Source: Chryseobacterium cucumeris (GTDB lineage: Bacteria; Bacteroidota; Bacteroidia; Flavobacteriales; Weeksellaceae). Taken from it: a stretch of DNA of 64,000 nt. Positions 26,685 to 33,504 of this stretch are shown here, piece after piece. Both the position numbers and the translations under genes were made by a program. The notes beneath the pieces were generated by a model. The model did not search any database, had not been told where the DNA came from, and saw nothing but the letters and a program-made list of their open reading frames with translations. How positions within the stretch are numbered: position 1 is the stretch's first letter; each line of letters begins with the position of its first letter. The DNA lies in assembly GCF_001593385.1 (NCBI RefSeq), contig NZ_LUVZ01000001.1, positions 372,001-436,000 on the forward strand, given 5' to 3'.

Positions 26685-28004
26685 CTAAAACAGTCTGTTA
26701 TGCAATGATCTCAAAGCTTCTACCTTAAAAGCTGAAGGAACTAATAATGAAATATTATTTTCACTTCCTCCGTAGGAGATCATTCTTATTGGAATATGTT
26801 TTACTGCTTCAGAGACAATAGTTGCATATCCGTGATTATTTTTCCTGAAATCCCCCACAATACATATAATAGATTGCTCACTGTCAATTTCAACAGCTGA
26901 AAAGGTGTTTAGTTCTCTTATAATTTCAGAAAGATTTTCCGTTTGGTCAATGGTTAGGGAAACAGCTACTTCAGAAGTTGTAATCATATCTATAGGTGTT
27001 TTGTATCGTTCAAAAATTTCAAAAACCTTTCTCAAAAAACCATAGGCCATCAGCATACGTGAAGATTGAATACGGATAGCCGTGATTCCATCTTTAGCAG
27101 CTATTGCCACAATTTGATTTTGATTGGTAGCCTCTCCAGAAATCAATGTTCCGACGGCAGATGGATTCATGGTATCTAATAACCTTACAGGAACATTATA
27201 TTTTCTGGCAGGAAACACACTTTGTGGATGAAGGATTTTAGCGCCAAAATACGAAAGTTCGGCTGCTTCATCAAAACTAAGTCTGGCTATAGATTTTGTA
27301 TTCTGCACATATCTCGGGTCATTATTATGAAAACCATCAATATCTGTCCAGATTTGAATTTCTTCTGTCTGTAATGCTGCTCCCAGCAAGGAAGCGGTAT
27401 AATCAGAACCTCCCCTTTGCAGATTATCAATTTCGCCCTGAGCATTTCTGCATATATACCCCTGGGTAATGAATAAAGTATCTTCCGGATATTTTGCAAT
27501 TTCAACAGCTGCCTGTTTTCTTATTTCATCAATATTAGGTTCTTTGTCTTCATCAATTACCATAAAATCTAATGCTGATAATAATACAGAAGAAACTTCT
27601 TTTTCTTTTAAGTATAAATGAAAAAGGGTCGTTGAAATAATCTCACCTTGCGCAAGAATAATACGTTCTGCTGTAGAAGAAAAATTTTTATGTTTGAACT
27701 GATAAAAAAGATCAAAAATCTTGTCAATGAAAGCTAAAGCTTCCAAAATTCCTTTTTCAGTTTTAAATAATTCATTTACAAATTTTATATATTTCTGCTG
27801 TAGTCCATCAATATGCTTGTAGGCCGCTTCAATATCTTTGTTTTCATAGAGCTCAGATAATTTCACCAAATCATTTGTTGTACCTGAAACAGCTGACAAA
27901 ACCACCAAATGTTTATCTGATTGCTGAGATCTGATTATTGGTAATAACTGTTCGATACGTTCCGGACTTCCTACTGACGTCCCTCCAAATTTCAATACTT
28001 TCAT
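26685..28004 (-). CDS. lysC: Aspartate kinase (monofunctional, lysine-sensitive type)
   Basis: A 439-residue enzyme that phosphorylates aspartate, the first step toward lysine, threonine, methionine and diaminopimelate. The N-terminal KFGGTSVGSPERI motif, the TAERIILAQGEIIS region and the LQRGGSDYTASLLGAAL / WTDIDGFHNNDPR motifs define the kinase domain (about 1-290). Two ACT domains follow (ITAIRIQSSRMLMAYGFLRKVFEIFERY and AVEIDSEQSIICIVGDF), which in this family bind lysine for feedback. There is no homoserine dehydrogenase domain. A leader with a lysine-codon peptide and a terminator precedes the gene, so transcription appears to respond to lysine supply. Confidence 0.95.
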   Translation of the reverse strand: MKVLKFGGTSVGSPERIEQLLPIIRSQQSDKHLVVLSAVSGTTNDLVKLSELYENKDIEAAYKHIDGLQQKYIKFVNELFKTEKGILEALAFIDKIFDLFYQFKHKNFSSTAERIILAQGEIISTTLFHLYLKEKEVSSVLLSALDFMVIDEDKEPNIDEIRKQAAVEIAKYPEDTLFITQGYICRNAQGEIDNLQRGGSDYTASLLGAALQTEEIQIWTDIDGFHNNDPRYVQNTKSIARLSFDEAAELSYFGAKILHPQSVFPARKYNVPVRLLDTMNPSAVGTLISGEATNQNQIVAIAAKDGITAIRIQSSRMLMAYGFLRKVFEIFERYKTPIDMITTSEVAVSLTIDQTENLSEIIRELNTFSAVEIDSEQSIICIVGDFRKNNHGYATIVSEAVKHIPIRMISYGGSENNISLLVPSAFKVEALRSLHNRLF

Positions 28005-28033
28005 AATAAGATTAATTGTTAATTTTTATCAAT

Positions 28034-28073
28034 AAAAAAAAGGAGCCTGTCGTGATGACAAGCTCCTTTTTTA
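28034..28073 (-). terminator. Attenuator terminator hairpin in the lysC leader
   Basis: The stem at 28042-28066 pairs GGAGC with GCTCC and TGTC with GACA around a short loop with one internal mismatch. A-runs and T-runs on both sides extend it, and on the minus strand it ends in eight T residues, 30 bp before the lysC ATG. Because it stands between promoter and gene, it must be read through for lysC to be expressed. Its loop and 3' arm contain TCACGAC (minus strand), complementary to GTCGTGA at the end of the leader peptide. Confidence 0.75.
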
Positions 28074-28101
28074 TTTAATTTCTAACCAATAGGAAAATGA
28101 C

Positions 28102-28158
28102 TCACGACGTTGGACGTAAGTACTGTTTCTTTCCTTTTTTTAAGTTAGATAATATCAT
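28102..28158 (-). CDS. Lysine-rich leader peptide of the lysC attenuator (18 aa)
   Basis: ATG at 28158 opens an 18-codon frame reading MILSNLKKGKKQYLRPTS and stops with TGA at 28104-28102. Four of five consecutive codons 7-11 are lysine. The start is about 18 bp after a TATATTTG promoter element and the stop is about 30 bp before the terminator stem. The last two codons and the stop (TCG TGA and the G before) form GTCGTGA, which can pair with the terminator. This is the layout of ribosome-controlled attenuation: stalling at Lys codons would leave GTCGTGA free to open the terminator. Translation itself is inferred; the peptide has no other obvious function. Confidence 0.65.
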   Translation of the reverse strand: MILSNLKKGKKQYLRPTS

Positions 28159-28175
28159 TTTCTTTTTTTGCTGGG

Positions 28176-28183
28176 CAAATATA
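28176..28183 (-). promoter_or_regulatory. lysC leader promoter, -7 element
   Basis: TATATTTG on the minus strand fits the Bacteroidota TAnnTTTG element. A start about 6 nt downstream (near 28170) would give a 5' leader of about 12 nt before the leader peptide ATG. A -33 TTG is not evident. Confidence 0.5.
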
Positions 28184-28292
28184 CACTTTTTTGTTAATCT
28201 TTATAAAAAAAGTATGAGTTAAATTTAAAATTCTTATCATGAGTTTTCAGATAGGAACAATAAAACGCAAGCAATTTCATTGTATTCTATTT

Positions 28293-28976
28293 TTAACCAG
28301 AAACGCTGCAATTCTCTACAAATTTTTCAAACTTCCGATCGGTATTTCTCATTACGGGGCCATGACCAAAACAGATGATAGCAGGGTTAAGTGTTGCCAA
28401 TTTCTTGAGCGATTGGACATTTCGCCTTTGATCTGATGTAAATATATTGGGTGGGAGCCTCAAACCAACTGCTGTGGTAAGCAAATTCATATTTGTGGCC
28501 ACATCTCCGATGATCAATACTCCATCCCGCTCACGGAATAAAGAAATATGACCTGCAGAATGGCCAGGGGTCTCTATTACCCGAAAATCTCCAATGATAT
28601 CATTTTCAACAATTGTCTGCTTTACTTTATGTCCCTGACCTGCCCAGTACTTTTGCTGTAGCTTTGCTATCCAATGCTGTGGAGTTGGATAGTCGTTGGT
28701 TACCATACCTGTTTCAGTTCTAAAAACTTCGTTAGGATGACAGAGTAATGGTATTTCAAACTCAGCACAAATCTGATCACTACAACCCTGATGATCTGCA
28801 TGGGCGTGAGTCAGTATATGCTGATAAACGGGAATTTTCTGGACAGCTTTCTTTACAGAGCGATATGAACTCCGTATTCCGGAATCTACCAATACACCCT
28901 CAATTATATAGCAATTGATGCTATTTCGTGGCATTAATGAAATCTGAAATACTTCGGGAGCAATTTGACGTAGCAT
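28293..28976 (-). CDS. MBL-fold metallo-hydrolase
   Basis: A metallo-beta-lactamase-fold protein of 227 residues from the ATG at 28976; a TTG at 28991 would add MYKKN and is less likely. Metal ligands are visible: HAHADH in ILTHAHADHQG, His in TPGHSAGHISLF, Asp in LIIGDVA and the terminal His in CFGHGP. There is no signal peptide, so it should be cytoplasmic. It resembles the glyoxalase II/lactonase-like subgroup of MBL hydrolases but the substrate is unknown. It follows the Crp/Fnr gene with its own likely promoter at 28989-28996. Confidence 0.85.
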   Translation of the reverse strand: MLRQIAPEVFQISLMPRNSINCYIIEGVLVDSGIRSSYRSVKKAVQKIPVYQHILTHAHADHQGCSDQICAEFEIPLLCHPNEVFRTETGMVTNDYPTPQHWIAKLQQKYWAGQGHKVKQTIVENDIIGDFRVIETPGHSAGHISLFRERDGVLIIGDVATNMNLLTTAVGLRLPPNIFTSDQRRNVQSLKKLATLNPAIICFGHGPVMRNTDRKFEKFVENCSVSG

Positions 28977-28988
28977 ATTTTTTTTGTA

Positions 28989-28996
28989 CAAATCTA
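28989..28996 (-). promoter_or_regulatory. -7 element upstream of the MBL-fold gene
   Basis: TAGATTTG on the minus strand (28996-28989) matches TAnnTTTG and lies 12 bp before the ATG at 28976, giving a very short leader. It supports the ATG over the TTG start and a separate promoter from the Crp/Fnr gene. Confidence 0.4.
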
Positions 28997-29030
28997 CAGT
29001 GCTACCTAAGATAACATAAGGACATTTGTC

Positions 29031-29618
29031 CTATAATATATTGGGTCTGTGTATTTGTCCCTTCGCCCGTGTAAGCGATCTCTGGGTGATGCCCAGGTAA
29101 GATGCCAGATCCTGGGTTGCAACTCGTTTTACGAGTATAGGTTCGTTAGTGAGAATATAACTATATTTATCCAAAGCCGACCTATTATTATAATTAATCA
29201 TATAGCTTTCTTTTTGGCTATACTCAAGTTCCATCACTGATTTTATAACTTCGTTCCAAGCAGTCACGTGGGTAAGCAACTGTTGATAATCCGGGAAATT
29301 AATTCTATAAATTATACTATCTTCTATAGCCCTGATGCTCCTTATTGATTTCTTCTGTTGTACAAACTCCTGAAAAGAGGTAACAAACTCATTCTCAAAT
29401 TTGAAACACGTTACATTTTCTTTACCATCCTTATCAAGAGCATATGCTTTTACTCCACCACAAACAATAAATCCAATATAACGGCATGATTCGTCCTCAC
29501 GAATAAAAAAGTCTCCTTTTTTTAAACGAATCGGTTTAAAAAACTGTAAAGAAAAGTTGACTTCCTCAGTTGATAATTGTCCTGTTGACCATAAGTAATT
29601 TTCCAATACATTACTCAT
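29031..29618 (-). CDS. Crp/Fnr-family transcriptional regulator
   Basis: A 195-residue protein with a cyclic-nucleotide-binding-like beta-roll (about 20-120, RLKKGDFFIREDESCRYIGFIVCGGVKAYA) and a C-terminal helix-turn-helix (VATQDLASYLGITQRSLTRAK). It has none of the N-terminal cysteines of an FNR iron-sulphur sensor and lacks the full cAMP-binding signature. The recognition helix (QRSLTR) differs from the E-x-x-S-R type seen in the REC-Crp protein at 54133-55185. It could control the adjacent MBL hydrolase; the effector is unknown. Confidence 0.85.
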   Translation of the reverse strand: MSNVLENYLWSTGQLSTEEVNFSLQFFKPIRLKKGDFFIREDESCRYIGFIVCGGVKAYALDKDGKENVTCFKFENEFVTSFQEFVQQKKSIRSIRAIEDSIIYRINFPDYQQLLTHVTAWNEVIKSVMELEYSQKESYMINYNNRSALDKYSYILTNEPILVKRVATQDLASYLGITQRSLTRAKGQIHRPNIL

Positions 29619-29653
29619 TTCTATTATTTATATTTACTATTGTTATTAAAATT

Positions 29654-29830
29654 CTATGAATTACATGTCCAATCCATTGGGCAAGTATTATGTCCGGTAT
29701 TATTAAAATTGGCTTTTATACCTTCCTGAAATTTAGTAGTCATGGAAAATAAATGAAAGCTAAAGTGTTGACTCATAAAAATACTAATCCGGTAATTGAA
29801 CTCACCATTAGATGCCATATGTATTTCCAT
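29654..29830 (-). CDS. Possible small protein of unknown function (58 aa)
   Basis: An open frame of 58 codons starts at ATG 29830 (MEIHMASNGEFNY...) and ends NTGHNTCPMDWTCNS. The two Cys residues near the C-terminus and the aromatic-rich middle (SQHFSFHLFSMTTKFQEG) do not look like random AT-rich translation, but I recognise no family. It could be a free small protein, a peptide precursor or the remnant of a larger gene. It lies upstream of the Crp/Fnr gene on the same strand. Low confidence that it is expressed. Confidence 0.25.
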   Translation of the reverse strand: MEIHMASNGEFNYRISIFMSQHFSFHLFSMTTKFQEGIKANFNNTGHNTCPMDWTCNS

Positions 29831-30090
29831 TGCTGATATCTATGATTTTTTTGAGATTTTTCTCTCCTCTCGTTCCAATCGTACAGAAATCTCAGTTTAT
29901 TTTATAAAGATACACTTCTTTTAATTTAAAAAAACAGACCATAGACGTCCTTCCTAATGTTAAAATATCATTATAACGATAATGGTAAGTCAGTAATTAA
30001 TAAGGAAATAATACTTAAACTATCGAAGTGAGTCTGAACCTATTTCTTGTTTCTGCATTAAAGTGTTTGAGTACTCGTTTTGGTCACAAA

Positions 30091-30132
30091 AAACCAAATT
30101 GCGCCAACTAAAGACAGCTGGCGCAGTTTTTT
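30091..30132 (-). terminator. Terminator downstream of the DUF3570 gene
   Basis: TGCGCCA (30100-30106) and TGGCGCA (30119-30125) form a GC-rich 7-bp stem that can extend by CT/AG after one mismatch. A T run follows on the plus side, and on the minus side ATTTGGTTTTTT follows, so it may work in both directions. It sits about 60 bp after the DUF3570 stop and is the likely end of the unit that begins at 33467. Confidence 0.7.
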
Positions 30133-30187
30133 AATAAATAGATCTTAATTGAATGTTAATCTTCAAAATTCTAACTAAAAAAAAATT

Positions 30188-31378
30188 TTACTTAAATCTC
30201 AAATTCAGAGAGATGATATCAGATTTCATTCCTACGGATTTTGTATAATGTCCGTATCTGATTTCTAACATATTCAGCCTTTCAACACCAAATAAACCAT
30301 TCTTCGGACTGATTCTTATTCCCGCTCCGTAAAAATTACTGCTGAATTTTGACATATCATAATTACTGGTATAAAAGTCATCAAAAGCCGTGTGTTGCTG
30401 ATATGGTGCAAAATATTTGGCTGCAGTCTGAGAATAATACCTGTAAAATGGAGTTACCGAAACAAAAGGTGAAATTTTCACAGGCGTTTCTAAACTGAAT
30501 GTATTTGATTTCAAGCCCCAATCATCAGTGTAATAACGATAATAAGTTCTCAAAATGACTTTGTCGCCGAGGAAATAATTTGCTCTTACTCCCAAAGGAA
30601 TTTTAAACCGTTTATCCGGCAAAGTTTCCTGATGGACGGAATTATCATTGAAATAAACCCTATGGAAAGGTAAACTCAAATATCCTGTCTGCTGAACACC
30701 ATCCGCCAACAATTCAACCTGAAAGTTCTGATTGATAATTTGTGAATATGATAGTGACAAAGCATAAGTATTTCTTCCGCTTGTTCCATAGTTATCATGT
30801 TCTCCTCCTGTACTTCCATTGGTTCTCAGTTCAATCGGTGCAATCAGTTTTACCTGATCCAGATAAGCCTGGAATTTCGCCGTAAACTCTCCCATTCTGT
30901 TCTTTGTCTTTTGTGAAAACCCAATGTTTGCTCCGTACGATGTGTAATCAAACTCGAAGGAAGTAGAAATACCCGCCATTAAAGTGGTTCCTTTATCCGT
31001 ATTTTCACGGCTCCAGCTCAATGCAGGATAAATTCTGTTGTCTGCATGGGAAGCGGATGAATTGGCTTTCAAATCTATCATATCCGACGAAGCAGAAGTA
31101 TAATGATCGATCCCGACACTGAGATCGAATTTATTTTTTCTGTCTTTCTTGTCATATTTTACCATGGTTACATCGATGGTATTGGAAATATCGGTTAGTT
31201 TTTCTGTACCAATTCCTCCCGTAACAGCAGAGTTATTGCCGTTTTGTTTATAATAGCTTGAAACTAAATTAGCTTCATCAAAAGTCAGCTTTTTAGGCTG
31301 CTCATTGTTTGTATTTTCCTGTGCTTTTGCATTGAAAATTCCGAAAAGAGCAATAACACTTACGATTATTTTTTTCAT
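30188..31378 (-). CDS. DUF3570 family outer-membrane beta-barrel protein
   Basis: A 396-residue protein with signal peptide MKKIIVSVIALFGIFNAKAQ. The rest is dominated by alternating polar/hydrophobic strands with aromatic ends (KFDLSVGIDHYTSASSD, ALSLSYSQI, LEIRYGHYTKSV) and ends in DIISLNLRFK, as expected for an outer-membrane barrel. The N-terminal SSYYKQNGNNSAVTGGIGTEKLTD segment and the DHYTSASSDMID motif are typical of DUF3570. The family recurs next to DUF4266, ApbE and a thioredoxin-like protein, exactly as here. Its biochemical role is unknown. Confidence 0.88.
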   Translation of the reverse strand: MKKIIVSVIALFGIFNAKAQENTNNEQPKKLTFDEANLVSSYYKQNGNNSAVTGGIGTEKLTDISNTIDVTMVKYDKKDRKNKFDLSVGIDHYTSASSDMIDLKANSSASHADNRIYPALSWSRENTDKGTTLMAGISTSFEFDYTSYGANIGFSQKTKNRMGEFTAKFQAYLDQVKLIAPIELRTNGSTGGEHDNYGTSGRNTYALSLSYSQIINQNFQVELLADGVQQTGYLSLPFHRVYFNDNSVHQETLPDKRFKIPLGVRANYFLGDKVILRTYYRYYTDDWGLKSNTFSLETPVKISPFVSVTPFYRYYSQTAAKYFAPYQQHTAFDDFYTSNYDMSKFSSNFYGAGIRISPKNGLFGVERLNMLEIRYGHYTKSVGMKSDIISLNLRFK

Positions 31379-31413
31379 TCTTGAATCACAATTAAATTTT
31401 ACGATTACTCTTT

Positions 31414-31635
31414 TTAATTACATCCGCAACCGCCACCTACTTTTCCTGCATTCGCACCTGAAGATCCTTCTCTGTACGATTGAAAGCTCAGTTCGGTTTT
31501 TTCAATTTTTCTGTTTCCAAGAGCCATTTCGGCATCGTTTAATTTGTTTTTCTCGTACTCTTTTACCGTTGTACAAGACTGTACTGAAGCAACGGTGATT
31601 AGTAAGAAGCCGAATATTTTTATAAGGTTTTTCAT
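31414..31635 (-). CDS. DUF4266 small lipoprotein with Gly/Cys-rich C-terminus
   Basis: A 73-residue lipoprotein: signal MKNLIKIFGFLLITVASVQSC with lipidated Cys21. The mature part has YEKNKLNDAEMALG, a conserved central segment (SFQSYREGSSGANAG) and the terminal KVGGGCGCN. Families of this type keep the Glu-Gly-x-Ser-Gly and GGGCGCN motifs across phyla, which suggests that the tail is modified or binds a cofactor. Its stop/start overlaps ApbE by 4 bp (31632-31635), implying coupled translation. Flavinylation by ApbE is a tempting idea but the usual acceptor Thr/Ser after SGA is Asn here. Confidence 0.88.
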   Translation of the reverse strand: MKNLIKIFGFLLITVASVQSCTTVKEYEKNKLNDAEMALGNRKIEKTELSFQSYREGSSGANAGKVGGGCGCN

Positions 31636-32558
31636 TTTAGATTAATGTTTTGAGATGAATAAATTTTGTCCTGATCATCAATAATGATGCATTCCAGATG
31701 GTTGATCTGGTTGATCATATGGAGGGCCGCATCAATTCCCATAATACTTACCGGAGTTGCCATTGCATCTGCAATTTCTGCGTTAGGACAAAAGATCGTA
31801 ACACTTTTTACGCCCGAAACAGGCATTCCCGTTTTGGGATTGATGGTATGAGAATATTTTTTACCGTTGATAACGACGAATTTTTCATAATTTCCCGAAG
31901 TTGCAACCGCCATATCTGTAATATTCATATAAGAAAACGGCTGTTTTGCGTTATCAGGATCGGCAATTCCCACAGTCCAGGGCTTTCCGTCTGCCTGATT
32001 TCCCCAGGTCGTTAAATCTCCTGAAGCATTTACAATTCCGGAAGTGACACCTCTGTTTTGAAGCATCTGTTTTGCCATTTCAGCAGCATACCCCTTACCG
32101 ATTCCTCCAAAGCCAATCCGCATGCCTTTTTCTTTTAGCAGAACAGTTTGCTCTTCGCGGTTAAGAATAATATTCTGATAATTTACTAGTTTCAGATGAT
32201 CTTTAATCAGTTCAGGATTCGGAAGCTCTCTCATTTCCTTGTCGAAATTCCAGAAACTTTTATCGATTCCACCATAGGAAATATCGAAATATCCGTCTGT
32301 TATTCTGCTGATTCTAAGGCTTCTTTCAATCAGATCAAAAATCTCCCAATCCACGTTTACAGGCTTGATTCCGGCATTTCTATTGATGAGATTGGTCTGG
32401 CTTTCCTCACTGAATGTCGTCAAGAGCTTTTCAATTCTGCGAATCTCGTTAATCGCTGCATCGATATGCTGATTTGCCAAATTTTCATCATCGCTTACAA
32501 CAGTAATTTCAAAAGCGTTCCCCATTAGTTTCTGAGGTCTTTTGAATTCTCTTACCAT
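31632..32558 (-). CDS. apbE: FAD:protein FMN transferase (ApbE family)
   Basis: A 308-residue ApbE-fold protein. Family motifs are GGIGKGYAAEMAKQML, ASGDLTTWG, KPWTVGIADP, VATSGNYEKF, SHTINPKTGMPV (metal/FAD region) and ATPVSIMGIDAAL. ApbE enzymes split FAD and attach FMN to a Ser/Thr of a target protein. Unlike typical ApbE, the N-terminus (MVREFKRPQKLMGNAFEI) has neither a signal peptide nor a lipobox, and only 5 bp separate it from the thioredoxin gene, so no longer start is available. It would therefore act in the cytoplasm, while its neighbours are exported. Confidence 0.9.
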   Translation of the reverse strand: MVREFKRPQKLMGNAFEITVVSDDENLANQHIDAAINEIRRIEKLLTTFSEESQTNLINRNAGIKPVNVDWEIFDLIERSLRISRITDGYFDISYGGIDKSFWNFDKEMRELPNPELIKDHLKLVNYQNIILNREEQTVLLKEKGMRIGFGGIGKGYAAEMAKQMLQNRGVTSGIVNASGDLTTWGNQADGKPWTVGIADPDNAKQPFSYMNITDMAVATSGNYEKFVVINGKKYSHTINPKTGMPVSGVKSVTIFCPNAEIADAMATPVSIMGIDAALHMINQINHLECIIIDDQDKIYSSQNINLK

Positions 32559-32563
32559 ACTTT

Positions 32564-33007
32564 TTATTTTTGATTTTCTTTTATACTTTTTATCTCTTTG
32601 CTGAAAGCCAGCGCATCTTCCGAAGGCAGTCCTTCCCAGCTTTTCAGGACTTTTCCTTCAGGATTCAATAACAATGTATATGGAAATAATCCTTTTTGAT
32701 TGTATTGATCGGCAAGCGAAGCATTTTCTTTTTTCAGTTCAGAGGAAAGCTGATTCTTTTTATTTCTTGGAAAATCTGCATTGATATAAACGATGAAATT
32801 TTCCGACTCCAACTTTTTAAATTCATCAGTTTCTATGATATTTTTGTGAAGTTTGATGCACGGAATACACCAGTCTGAACCTGAAAAATTCAATAAGATA
32901 AGTTCTTTATTTTGGGAAGCTTGTTTTTTGGCATTTTCCAAACGGCTTTGCGCATGAATGCCAATAGCGAATACAACCATTAATATGGCTGAAAATAGTG
33001 TTTTCAT
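32564..33007 (-). CDS. Periplasmic thioredoxin-like protein
   Basis: From ATG 33007 the protein is 148 residues with a clean signal peptide (MKTLFSAILMVVFAIGIHAQ); the upstream extension to 33058 adds 17 unlikely residues. The thioredoxin-fold active site is DWCIPC (Cys47, Cys50), followed by the family's cis-Pro region near LFPYTLLLNPEG. It resembles the thioredoxin-7/TlpA-like proteins that keep exported cysteines reduced. It is followed after 5 bp by apbE. The Cys-rich DUF4266 tail is a plausible client, by inference. Confidence 0.85.
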   Translation of the reverse strand: MKTLFSAILMVVFAIGIHAQSRLENAKKQASQNKELILLNFSGSDWCIPCIKLHKNIIETDEFKKLESENFIVYINADFPRNKKNQLSSELKKENASLADQYNQKGLFPYTLLLNPEGKVLKSWEGLPSEDALAFSKEIKSIKENQK

Positions 33008-33077
33008 TATTATAAAATTAATGATATAAAATAATTGATGATGTTGGTCTGTGAGCACAAACCAAATTGAGACTGAA

Positions 33078-33467
33078 TTATATAAAAGAAACCCTTGGTG
33101 GTTCCCATACGGAATTCAGAAATCCTTTATAACAAAGATCTTCGTCTTTTGATGGGATTTTATGACATTCTAAAGAACTGAAATGATATGGTCCCGTTTC
33201 AAAACTGAATCCCTGATTAATCGTAAAAACCAATGACAAAGGCGCAGAATGTATGATAAAGGGAAGTTTCTGATCTTTACCGTAATCTCCATCTTTCACA
33301 GGATGATCATAATGTGTTTTTAGAAACGCGGTAAGTGTCATATCCGGATTCAATTCTTTATGTTCGAAATAATGCTCGACCAATTCCGGGATTTTCAAAA
33401 GCTGATACAATTCGGTTGTAGAAACCAAATATAAAAATAACAACAATATGGAAATCAACTTTTTCAC
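33078..33467 (-). CDS. Uncharacterised secreted protein, copy B (129 aa), leads the ApbE/DUF4266/DUF3570 unit
   Basis: A 129-residue protein starting at GTG 33467 (MKKLISILLLFLYLVSTTE signal-like segment). It is clearly paralogous to the protein at 42237-42623: both have TELYQ(L/F)LKIP, EHY..HK.LNP(D/E)M(T/S)L, AFLKTHYDHPVKD, DQ.LPF and the C-terminal S(V/I)W(E/Q)PPR. Conserved His and Asp residues (EHYFEH, THYDHPVKD) could bind metal. I know of no named family, although I recall similar proteins beside metal-efflux genes in flavobacteria. A TAATTTTG element ends 4 nt before the GTG, so the message may be leaderless. Confidence 0.75.
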   Translation of the reverse strand: MKKLISILLLFLYLVSTTELYQLLKIPELVEHYFEHKELNPDMTLTAFLKTHYDHPVKDGDYGKDQKLPFIIHSAPLSLVFTINQGFSFETGPYHFSSLECHKIPSKDEDLCYKGFLNSVWEPPRVSFI

Positions 33468-33471
33468 TATT

Positions 33472-33479
33472 CAAAATTA
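33472..33479 (-). promoter_or_regulatory. -7 element (TAATTTTG) of the copy B unit
   Basis: The minus strand reads TAATTTTG-AATA-GTG, so a start of transcription 5-7 nt after the element would fall at the GTG codon. The same arrangement is found at 42629-42636 before copy A. It lies in the 37-bp gap after the P-type ATPase gene. Confidence 0.45.
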
Positions 33480-33504
33480 TGAAATATTTTATTACAAATA
33501 TTTT

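Larger units (their letters stand above)
29619..30187. other. 569-bp gap between the Crp/Fnr gene and the DUF3570 unit
   Basis: Besides the possible 58-codon frame, the gap has a 16-bp palindrome CATTATAACGATAATG at 29969-29984 and the terminator at 30091-30132. Another inverted pair, GAGATTT and AAATCTC, lies at about 29863-29904. I see no other gene and no clear promoter for the Crp/Fnr gene. Confidence 0.5.

Noticed and set aside
31632..31635. Idea that DUF4266 is a standard ApbE flavinylation target
   Set aside because: The EGSSGAN segment lacks the acceptor Ser/Thr after SGA, so I report only that the motif is similar and keep the role open.
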